Source: Parvibaculum sp. (lineage in GTDB: Bacteria > Pseudomonadota > Alphaproteobacteria > Parvibaculales > Parvibaculaceae). Taken from it: a stretch of 5,107 nt of DNA. Location of the stretch: assembly GCA_020062605.1 (NCBI GenBank), contig JAGUWA010000081.1:1-5107 (forward strand). The letters run 5' to 3'. Both the position numbers and the translations under genes were made by a program. The notes beneath the pieces are model-generated. The model worked only from the letters and a program-made list of their open reading frames with translations, ran no database searches and had not been told where the DNA came from. Below are positions 1-4,773 of the stretch, piece after piece; position 1 is the stretch's first letter, and each line of letters begins with the position of its first letter.

Positions 1-646
1 CGCGCCCCACAGCAACGAAAGTGCCCGAATAGGCCATGCCCGCGCGGTCGCCCAGCGAGGCGTCCGCGCTCACCGGCCCCGTTCCCTTGTCCACCGGCAC
101 GGACTCGCCCGTCAGCGCCGCCTCGTCGATCTTCAGATTGCTCGTATTCACCAGACGGAGATCGGCGGTCACGCGGTCCCCCGCTTCAAGCACCACGAGG
201 TCCCCCGGCACCACACTCTCCGCCGCGACGGTCAGCCGCCTTCCGCCGCGCATCACCGAGGCGTGCGGATCGATCATGCCGCGAATCGCGTCGAGGGCCT
301 TTTCCGCGCGGCCCTCCTGCACGAAGCCGATCGCCGCATTCGCGATCACCACGAGCCCGATCACGATGGCATCCGTTACATGTCCGATGGCCGCCGCGAG
401 ACCGCCCGCCGCGATCAGCACATAAATGAGAAGATTGTGAAACTGGAGAAGAAACCGGACGAGCGGCCCGCGCTGCTTGCCTCTCGGCAGCCGGTTCGGT
501 CCATGAGCGGCGAGACGGCGTTCCGCCTCATCCTCGGTGAGCCCGCCCTCCGGCGTGCCGAACGCGCCGAACGTCTCGCTTGCGTCCATCGCATGCCAGG
601 CGCGTTCGATCTGCTTTTCGCCCGGCTGCTCTACCGCTGATGTCAC
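1..646 (-). CDS. P-type cation-transporting ATPase, N-terminal part (cut by left window edge)
   Basis: Membrane pump that would use ATP to move a cation across the inner membrane. Only the first 215 residues are in the window. From the GTG start, residues 13-54 match the Cation_ATPase_N domain (WHAM near residue 17, then GLTEDEAERRLAAHGPNRLP). Residues 72-88 and 92-109 form the first hydrophobic hairpin. The actuator domain follows, with PGD at 147-149 and the TGES phosphatase loop at 179-182. The phosphorylation (DKTG), nucleotide-binding and C-terminal membrane parts lie off the left edge, so the ion cannot be named. The N-terminal domain and lack of a CxxC metal-binding domain favour the P2 (Ca2+/Mn2+/Na+-like) class over P1B heavy-metal pumps; this is inference from family knowledge. 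The GTG at 644-646 was chosen because an in-frame TAG lies seven codons upstream, GGAG sits 10 bases before it (657-660), and it keeps the whole N-terminal domain. The ATG 19 codons in would cut into that domain. Confidence 0.93.
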   Translation of the reverse strand, partial: MTSAVEQPGEKQIERAWHAMDASETFGAFGTPEGGLTEDEAERRLAAHGPNRLPRGKQRGPLVRFLLQFHNLLIYVLIAAGGLAAAIGHVTDAIVIGLVVIANAAIGFVQEGRAEKALDAIRGMIDPHASVMRGGRRLTVAAESVVPGDLVVLEAGDRVTADLRLVNTSNLKIDEAALTGESVPVDKGTGPVSADASLGDRAGMAYSGTFVAVGR

Positions 647-675
647 CGCAACCCCGCTCCGCTACAAGATGATTC

Positions 676-681
676 ATTATA
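676..681 (-). promoter_or_regulatory. Probable -10 box of the P-type ATPase gene
   Basis: On the minus strand these bases read TATAAT, a perfect sigma-70-type -10 hexamer. It lies 29 bases before the GTG start, which would give a transcript start near 669 and a leader of about 22 bases containing the GGAG ribosome site. The -35 position 17 bases upstream (699-704, GGCATT) is a poor match to TTGACA, so the promoter is either weak at -35 or activator-dependent. This is inferred from sequence and position only. Confidence 0.45.
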
Positions 682-707
682 GCGGATTCTTCGTGGCAAA
701 TGCCTGA

Positions 708-742
708 TGGATTGCTTCGGCCTTTCAGGCCTCGCAGTGACG
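708..742 (-). repeat. REP-like palindromic intergenic repeat, copy 1 (inverted)
   Basis: Read on the minus strand this unit begins CGTCACTGCGAGG and ends GAAGCAATCCA, the same ends as the unit at 770-811. The inner part is a perfect 5-bp hairpin, GGCCT (719-723) with AGGCC (727-731) around a TTC loop. An outer stem pairs ATTGC (711-715) with GCAGT (734-738) through one G-T wobble. The ends match a short palindromic repeat found between genes in many proteobacterial genomes (recognised from memory). It lies in non-coding DNA between the ATPase and haemoglobin genes. Confidence 0.7.
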
Positions 743-769
743 TGGAGAGGTAGTCTTCATATCCAACCT

Positions 770-811
770 CGTCATTGCGAGGAGCGGCGAAGCCGCGACG
801 CGGCAATCCAG
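770..811 (+). repeat. REP-like palindromic intergenic repeat, copy 2
   Basis: This unit starts CGTCATTGCGAGG and ends GGCAATCCAG. It has a perfect inner hairpin, GCGGC (784-788) with GCCGC (792-796) around GAA, and an outer stem of ATTGC (774-778) with GCAAT (803-807). Together with the oppositely oriented unit at 708-742 it forms an inverted pair 27 bases apart, the usual arrangement of REP pairs mobilised by REP-associated (TnpA-REP/RAYT) transposases. No such transposase is in the window. The copy lies about 60 bases past the haemoglobin stop codon, where it may shape the 3' end of that transcript. The remaining sequence, 812-868, shows no feature I can support. Confidence 0.75.
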
Positions 812-868
812 AGCCGCTTGTTCCGTGCTATCGCTTGCCCTTGCGCAGAGTCGAAATAGCCCCTCATC

Positions 869-1342
869 TCAACAACACGCCCGCTTGCGCTCCGGGTCAT
901 GCACCTGAGGCCGGAAGAACATCCCGAGCTGCAGGCTCTCGGCGATACGCGCCGCCTTCTCAACGAAGCGCTCCGCCGTCTCCGGCGCGCAGATCTCTTC
1001 CGCCGTCGCGCGGAAGAGCACGAGCCAGCAGTCGAAATGTTTGGGCGTCACGGTCTTGAGTTTCAGATGCGCGCGCATCGGCTGCCCCTTGTAGCGGCCG
1101 GTCGTCAGCATCACGCTCGACCAGAAATCGCACATCTTCAGGAGATGCGGCTCCCAGTCCTCGCCGATTGCCTTGTCGAAGATCGGCCCCAGCACCGCGT
1201 CCTCTCGAATGCGCGCATAAAAGGTCCGCACCAGCCGCTCGATCTCGGCTTCGTTCGTCACGCTGTCCGCAGCGTAGGGTTCTGCGTGCGGGCGGCCCTC
1301 GTAGTTTCCCGGATTGTTCAACCTTGCTGCCTCTTTTAACAT
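869..1342 (-). CDS. Group III truncated haemoglobin
   Basis: Small cytoplasmic haem protein of the 2-on-2 globin fold, 157 residues from the ATG at 1340-1342. Family landmarks, by alignment from memory to Campylobacter Ctb, are all present: Tyr42 at B10 (in TFYARI), LGPIF at 51-55, distal His66 at E7 (in WEPH), FW at 73-74, YKGQP at 84-88, proximal haem-ligand His92 at F8 and Trp106 at G8. Group III globins have been linked to nitric oxide and oxygen handling; the exact reaction is not shown by sequence. The gene is divergent from nsrR and shares with it an NsrR operator (1338-1360), so NO-induced derepression is likely. The start is uncertain: the ATG overlaps the operator and has no ribosome site, whereas an in-frame TTG at 1319-1321 (150 residues) has AGAGG eight bases upstream. 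Reading further upstream, to a TTG at 1390, would run through the operator and is unlikely. All globin landmarks lie downstream of either start. The protein ends in a Lys/Arg-rich tail with Cys-Cys. Confidence 0.93.
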   Translation of the reverse strand: MLKEAARLNNPGNYEGRPHAEPYAADSVTNEAEIERLVRTFYARIREDAVLGPIFDKAIGEDWEPHLLKMCDFWSSVMLTTGRYKGQPMRAHLKLKTVTPKHFDCWLVLFRATAEEICAPETAERFVEKAARIAESLQLGMFFRPQVHDPERKRACC

Positions 1343-1353
1343 GTATCTAAAAT
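1324..1353 (+). promoter_or_regulatory. Candidate promoter of nsrR
   Basis: TTGCTG (1324-1329) and TAAAAT (1348-1353), 18 bases apart, form a plausible sigma-70-type pair pointing toward nsrR. The -10 element lies inside the NsrR operator, which would give autorepression. Transcription would start near 1360, leaving a leader of about 95 bases. The AT-rich operator offers other possible -10 hexamers, so the exact boxes are uncertain. Confidence 0.4.
1330..1334 (-). promoter_or_regulatory. Ribosome binding site favouring a TTG start for the haemoglobin
   Basis: On the minus strand the bases read AGAGG (extended 1330-1337 as AAAAGAGG, close to AAGGAGG). They sit eight bases before an in-frame TTG at 1319-1321. 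No comparable site precedes the ATG at 1340-1342. If the promoter's -10 is TAGATA (minus strand, 1344-1349), transcription would start near 1337, after that ATG, leaving the TTG as the first usable start. Confidence 0.45.
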
Positions 1354-1360
1354 ACATATT
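1338..1360. promoter_or_regulatory. NsrR operator (11-1-11 inverted repeat)
   Basis: Two 11-base arms, AACATGTATCT (1338-1348) and AAATACATATT (1350-1360), flank a central A. The right arm reverse-complemented is AATATGTATTT, matching the left arm at 9 of 11 positions. The layout and the AA-ATG-AT-T pattern match the published NsrR consensus of two AAGATGCATTT-like arms around one base, with T for C/G at some positions. It is the only strongly AT-rich stretch here and lies between the divergent haemoglobin and nsrR genes, so one bound dimer could block both promoters. Assignment to NsrR rests on the motif plus the adjacent regulator gene. Confidence 0.82.
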
Positions 1361-1454
1361 TATCGTCGGACACCGCCCGCCTAAAGGCAATATCCGATGC
1401 CCCTTCCGCCATGCGGCATTTCGCCTGCCTCGATGGGGCCCTCAAGGAACCGAC

Positions 1455-1892
1455 ATGCGCCTGACGCTCCACACGGACTACGCGCTTCGCCTTCTCATGC
1501 ACCTCGCGCTCGCGCCGGACAAGCGCGTCACCATCGCCGAGGTTTCGGATGCATTCGCCATTTCACGCAACCATCTGACAAAGGTCGCGCATGAATTGGG
1601 GAAGGCGGGCTTCGTGGAAACGCTGCGCGGGCGCGGCGGCGGCCTTCGCCTCGCCCGTCCCGCGGAGGAAATCGTCATCGGCGATGTCGTCCGCGCCATG
1701 GAAGAGGATTTCAGGATCGTCGAGTGTTTCGACCGCGACACGAATGACTGCTGCATCGCGCCTGCCTGCCGGCTGAAGCGCCTTCTGAAGGAAGCCCTCG
1801 ACGCCTGGCTCGTAGTCCTCGACGACGCAACGCTTGGCGACCTCGTCGCGAACCCCCGCCCCCTCCGCCGTCTGCTCGCACTCACAGGCTGA
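1455..1892 (+). CDS. nsrR: NsrR-type Rrf2-family nitric-oxide-sensing transcriptional repressor
   Basis: Cytoplasmic DNA-binding regulator, 145 residues (E. coli NsrR is 141). The winged helix-turn-helix is at about 1-65: MRLTLHTDYALRLLMHLAL, then ISRNHLTKVAHELGKAGFVE (36-55), and a GRGGGLRLARP wing at 59-69. Iron-sulfur ligands are seen at Cys91, Cys99 and Cys105, the last in the hallmark CIAPACRL (100-107). Asp8 matches the fourth ligand described for Streptomyces NsrR. NO attack on the cluster is known to release NsrR from DNA. The SRNH recognition helix and the position of the Cys set favour NsrR over IscR or RirA. Spacing between the first two ligands is C-x7-C, longer than the C-x4-C of E. 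coli, and an extra Cys100 is adjacent. The ATG was chosen for its AAGGA site at 1444-1448, six bases upstream; a longer reading frame from 1314 would translate the operator. It is divergent from the haemoglobin gene and probably autorepressed. Confidence 0.93.
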   Translation: MRLTLHTDYALRLLMHLALAPDKRVTIAEVSDAFAISRNHLTKVAHELGKAGFVETLRGRGGGLRLARPAEEIVIGDVVRAMEEDFRIVECFDRDTNDCCIAPACRLKRLLKEALDAWLVVLDDATLGDLVANPRPLRRLLALTG

Positions 1893-1942
1893 GCCTTGAT
1901 GGCAGTTCAGAAGCGGCCGGTTGAGGCGTGGCCATCGGGATC

Positions 1943-2004
1943 ACCCTCCCACAGGGGGAGGGTCGAAATTTGTGAGCGTAGCGAAACAAATTTCGGGGAG
2001 GGGT
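1943..2004. repeat. Two-hairpin intergenic repeat between convergent genes
   Basis: Hairpin one pairs ACCCTCCC (1943-1950) with GGGAGGGT (1956-1963) around five bases. Hairpin two follows at once: CGAAATTTGT (1964-1973) pairs perfectly with ACAAATTTCG (1986-1995) around 12 bases. A closing GGGAGGGGT (1996-2004) could also pair with the first arm and enclose both. It fills the gap between nsrR (ends 1892) and the convergent transglycosylase gene (ends 2011). No T-run follows on either strand, so it is not a classical intrinsic terminator, though it could block or protect transcript ends. The CCCTCCC/GGGGAGGG frame resembles dispersed repeats I recall in alphaproteobacterial genomes. Confidence 0.65.
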
Positions 2005-2010
2005 AAACCT

Positions 2011-3009
2011 CTACCCGAACGCGAACCCGGAATGCGGCCTCAGCGCCTCACGCTCGCGCCGTGCTTCGCGGCGTTCCTCGGCGGCTTCGCGCCGATCCGG
2101 CTTGTCCCCGCCCTTCAGCGACTCGCGTCCTTCGGGAATCGGATCGAGCGACGACAGCAGTTCCACCACCCCGGGGGTAAGTTTGAGCGGCGTCCGGCCG
2201 TAACTTGTCCCCGAAACGCCGGAACCGCCGCCACCCGAAACCGGGGACAACAGGGCCGCGCCGCGCGTCGCATATCCATGGCGGATATCCCCGCTCGCGA
2301 GATCGGCCGGCGCGCCGGAACGTTCCGTGACATTTCGATGACGTTTCGATGACAGTCGGGCTTTATCGGCGAGTTCGGCGATCCGCGTCGCGTCCGTCCC
2401 CTCATGTTTCGCAACGAGGTTCGCATGCACCTCCGCCGCGCTCCGGGGGGTGCCGTCCTTGGCATAGAAGATGGAACGGTTCGCCGCCGCAGCCGCCGGA
2501 AAAAGCATGTCCGCACGGGCATTTGGCGTCTCTTCCGAGGCCTCGATCAGTTTCGCCGCCCCGCCCGCACCCAGGAAGTGCGCGATGTAGAGTTCGCCCT
2601 CGCTCGCGCTCCGTCCGATCCGGCTCTCCAGGATGTCGGCGCTATCTCGCGTATAGGCGCCCGCCATCAGCGCCGAAACATGCGGATCTTCGCGCAGGGC
2701 AAGAATTTCCGCCCTTTGGGCAGCATTTGCCACTGTGTAGCGGCCCTTGGCTGTCTGCGTAATGGCCTCCGCCTGAGCCCCGAGACCGAGTTCCGCCCCG
2801 TGCTTTTTCAGCGTGCCGAGCCAGCTCTGCTCGGTGAACTGGAAAAGTCCGAGCGCACTTGAAGTCGTTGATTTTGCTTCGTAATCGAGGCTCGACTCGC
2901 GCATCGCCGTCTTCAGAAGATAGTCGAAATCCGTGCCCGTGCGGACGCTCGCGGACTTCAGCGCGGTCGCGATCGTGGGTTGCAGGGCAATGGTTTCGAC
3001 AAGGCTCAT
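2011..3009 (-). CDS. SLT lytic-transglycosylase-domain protein
   Basis: Probable peptidoglycan-cleaving protein of 332 residues. The SLT (goose-lysozyme-like) core is at about 12-160: the catalytic Glu38 lies in AMRESSLD, SSALGLFQFTEQSW (50-63) is the family's GLxQ motif, and SALMAGAY (112-119) and ELYIAHFLGAGGA (139-151) follow. Residues 165-205 (FPAAAAANRSIFY, then an EVHANL stretch) look like a conserved extension. The last 125 residues are low-complexity, with a GGGGSGVSG linker and a strongly charged Arg/Glu tail. No signal peptide or lipobox is seen from the ATG at 3007-3009, so the route to the periplasm is unclear; export by a dedicated secretion system or action during envelope or flagellar assembly are possibilities, not shown here. 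The start has GGAAG seven bases upstream and the SLT domain begins soon after. An in-frame extension to 3174 adds 55 residues of non-domain sequence running into the divergent gene's ribosome site and is rejected. Confidence 0.88.
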   Translation of the reverse strand: MSLVETIALQPTIATALKSASVRTGTDFDYLLKTAMRESSLDYEAKSTTSSALGLFQFTEQSWLGTLKKHGAELGLGAQAEAITQTAKGRYTVANAAQRAEILALREDPHVSALMAGAYTRDSADILESRIGRSASEGELYIAHFLGAGGAAKLIEASEETPNARADMLFPAAAAANRSIFYAKDGTPRSAAEVHANLVAKHEGTDATRIAELADKARLSSKRHRNVTERSGAPADLASGDIRHGYATRGAALLSPVSGGGGSGVSGTSYGRTPLKLTPGVVELLSSLDPIPEGRESLKGGDKPDRREAAEERREARREREALRPHSGFAFG

Positions 3010-3087
3010 GGGGCCGCTTCCTTCCTTCTCTGCGCGGAAGGTCGCAAGCGCCGTGCCAGACAAATTGCCGTTCCATCTGGCGGAAAT

Positions 3088-3104
3088 CTTGTGTTTTTCA
3101 CAAG
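3088..3104. promoter_or_regulatory. 17-base perfect palindrome in divergent intergenic region
   Basis: CTTGTG (3088-3093) and CACAAG (3099-3104) form a perfect inverted repeat around five T residues. It lies in the 163-base gap between the divergent transglycosylase and MFS transporter genes, 68 bases from the transporter start and 78 from the transglycosylase start. Its position fits an operator for a dimeric regulator acting on one or both genes. On RNA it could also be a short hairpin. No regulator gene is adjacent and I do not recognise the motif. Confidence 0.4.
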
Positions 3105-3172
3105 CATTCCCGCGCCGTCGCGCTAAGGTGCCGCTAAAGCGCGGAGCAAAGCTTCGCAAAGAGGGAGGGAGC

Positions 3173-4591
3173 ATGTCCGAAGTTGAAGTGGCCGCGGAGG
3201 TCGAGGAGGAACTTCACCATCCGCATCAGGGAAAGTCCGAAAAGCCTTATCCGAACCAGATTTACGCCTGGTACGTCGTCGCGGTGCTCGTCATCGCCTT
3301 CACCTTCTCCTTCATCGACCGGCAGATCCTCAGCCTGCTCGTGGGACCGATAAAGCGCGACCTCGAAATCTCCGACACGCAGATGAGCCTCCTGCAAGGC
3401 TTTGCTTTTGCTGTCTTTTACAGCATCGGGGGCCTTCCCATCGGCCGTCTCGTCGATCGCCACCACCGCATCAACATCATCGCTGTCGGCGTCTTCATCT
3501 GGAGCGTGATGACGGCGCTCTGCGGCACCGCGCGCTCCTTCCTGCAGCTCTTCGTCTTCCGCGCCGGTGTCGGCGTCGGCGAAGCGGCGCTCTCGCCTTC
3601 CGCCTATTCCATCATCGCCGACTATTTCCCGCCCAAAAGGCTCGGTTTCGCGCTCGGCGTCTACGGCATGGGCGTCTATATCGGCGCGGGCCTCGCCCTC
3701 ATCATCGGAGCGGCCGTCATCGGCCTCGTCTCGAATGGCGGCGGCATGGAGCTGCCCCTCATCGGCGAGGTCTATGCCTGGCAGATCACTTTCTTCATCG
3801 TCGGCCTGCCTGGCCTTCTGGTTGCCTTCTGGGTCTGGACGCTGAAGGAACCGGACCGGCGCGGCTACATGCGCAAGACCGTCGCCGAAGACGGCACCGA
3901 AACCACCGTCGAAGTGCCCGTCTCCGAGGTGCTCGGCTATATGCGCACCAACTGGCGCACCGTCGTCCCCCTCAACCTTTGCTACGCCCTCTCGGCCATG
4001 ATGGCCTACGGCGTCGCCGCCTGGATTCCGACCTTCTTTGTGCGCACCTATGGCTGGACCTATCCTGTGGCCGGCTGGTGGTACGGCTGGGTCATTGTCA
4101 TCTTCGGTACCACAGGCGTCGTCGCCGGCGGCTGGATGGGTGACGTGCTCACGAGCCGCGGCATCCGCAACGGCCGCATGATGGTCTGCGCCTTCACCGG
4201 CCTCGCGGCACTGCCCTTCACGGTCCTCTACCCGCTGATGGACAGCCCATGGGTCGCGCTTGTTCTCATCTGCTTCTCGACCTTCTTTGCCACCTTCACC
4301 ACCGGCGCGGGCCCCTCTGCCTTGCAGGAGCTGATGCCGAACCAGATGCGCGGCTTCGCTTCCGCAGTCATGATCTTCGTCGTCAACATCATCGGCCTCG
4401 GCCTCGGCCCCACCTCCATCGCGCTCGCGACGGACTACATCTATGGCGACGAGATGATGCTCCGCTACTCGCTGGTGCTCGTTCCCGCCGTCGTCCTGGT
4501 GCTTGCTGTAACCTCGGGCCTGCTCGCGCTACGCCCCTACACGGAAAGCCTCGATTACCTGAAGCGCTGGAGTGCGGAGAACGAAAAATAG
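3173..4591 (+). CDS. MFS transporter, Spinster-like family
   Basis: Inner-membrane secondary transporter of 472 residues with about 12 membrane segments in two halves: roughly 31-56, 72-92, 100-118, 122-145, 157-187 and 203-224, then 263-290, 301-325, 336-354, 358-380, 395-420 and 431-454. The first half carries FIDRQILSLL in TM1 (47-56), the MFS motif A GRLVDRHHR (91-99) between TM2 and TM3, and GVGEAALSPSAYSIIADYF (134-152) in TM4-5. A degenerate second motif A, GGWMGDVLTSR (319-329), marks the second half. These patterns are those of the Spinster-like MFS group, whose bacterial members mostly have unknown substrates; some animal members carry lysolipids. The N-terminal 25 residues are acidic and His-rich and face the cytoplasm. 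ATG at 3173 has a strong GGGAGG four bases upstream. The gene appears to be a single-gene unit, so context does not reveal the substrate. Confidence 0.92.
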   Translation: MSEVEVAAEVEEELHHPHQGKSEKPYPNQIYAWYVVAVLVIAFTFSFIDRQILSLLVGPIKRDLEISDTQMSLLQGFAFAVFYSIGGLPIGRLVDRHHRINIIAVGVFIWSVMTALCGTARSFLQLFVFRAGVGVGEAALSPSAYSIIADYFPPKRLGFALGVYGMGVYIGAGLALIIGAAVIGLVSNGGGMELPLIGEVYAWQITFFIVGLPGLLVAFWVWTLKEPDRRGYMRKTVAEDGTETTVEVPVSEVLGYMRTNWRTVVPLNLCYALSAMMAYGVAAWIPTFFVRTYGWTYPVAGWWYGWVIVIFGTTGVVAGGWMGDVLTSRGIRNGRMMVCAFTGLAALPFTVLYPLMDSPWVALVLICFSTFFATFTTGAGPSALQELMPNQMRGFASAVMIFVVNIIGLGLGPTSIALATDYIYGDEMMLRYSLVLVPAVVLVLAVTSGLLALRPYTESLDYLKRWSAENEK

Positions 4592-4610
4592 ATAAAAATC
4601 AGAAGGTTAA

Positions 4611-4633
4611 ATGGTAAATCAAATCTTTACCAT
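4611..4633. terminator. Hairpin downstream of the MFS gene, possible transcript end
   Basis: ATGGTAAA (4611-4618) and TTTACCAT (4626-4633) form a perfect 8-bp stem with a 7-base loop, 19 bases past the transporter stop codon. No T-run follows on the plus strand. On the minus strand the stem is followed, after about ten bases, by ATTTTT, so it could serve the incoming response-regulator transcript better. The stem is AT-rich and weak for an intrinsic terminator, hence the low confidence. Confidence 0.35.
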
Positions 4634-4661
4634 GAACTTGACGGCAAGTCGCGCCGCGCCT

Positions 4662-4699
4662 TGATTCAAAATCTGAAGCACCTGATTCAGAACCTGAAG
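4662..4699. repeat. Two-copy direct repeat with 21-base period
   Basis: TGATTCAAAATCTGAAG (4662-4678) and TGATTCAGAACCTGAAG (4683-4699) agree at 15 of 17 positions. They lie in the 182-base gap between the MFS and response-regulator genes. The 21-base period equals two helical turns (side-by-side protein sites) or seven codons. The rest of the gap, 4700-4773, holds no gene I can support, only short GC-rich inverted matches. Confidence 0.5.
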
Positions 4700-4773
4700 G
4701 CTGTAAACCGGCATATGAGGAGAGGAAGCGAAGTCCCTGCCCTGCGCCGCGGAGCGGACTTGTCCACAAGCCG

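Noticed and set aside
36..640. Plus-strand ORFs opposite the P-type ATPase
   Set aside because: They are antisense shadows in GC-rich DNA; the minus-strand frame carries clear ATPase motifs including TGES.
666..690. Possible second NsrR site before the P-type ATPase (AAGATGATTCA)
   Set aside because: Only one arm resembles the consensus, at about 7 of 11 positions, and no second arm follows at the right spacing.
528..963. Minus- and plus-strand ORFs across the REP-like repeat region
   Set aside because: They run through palindromic repeats and into the haemoglobin and ATPase genes in other frames, with no recognisable protein content.
1314..1454. Upstream extension of the nsrR reading frame
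   Set aside because: It would translate through the operator and promoter, adds no Rrf2 sequence, and the ATG at 1455 has a good ribosome site and the canonical MRLTLHTDYALR start.
2275..2291. ATATCC / GGATAT inverted repeat
   Set aside because: It lies inside the transglycosylase coding sequence and a 6-bp match at this spacing is expected by chance.
4611..4664. 17-codon plus-strand ORF starting MVNQIF with AGAAGG four bases upstream
   Set aside because: The ribosome site is decent, but the start codon is sequestered in the 8-bp hairpin, the peptide matches nothing I know, and such a short frame is expected by chance.
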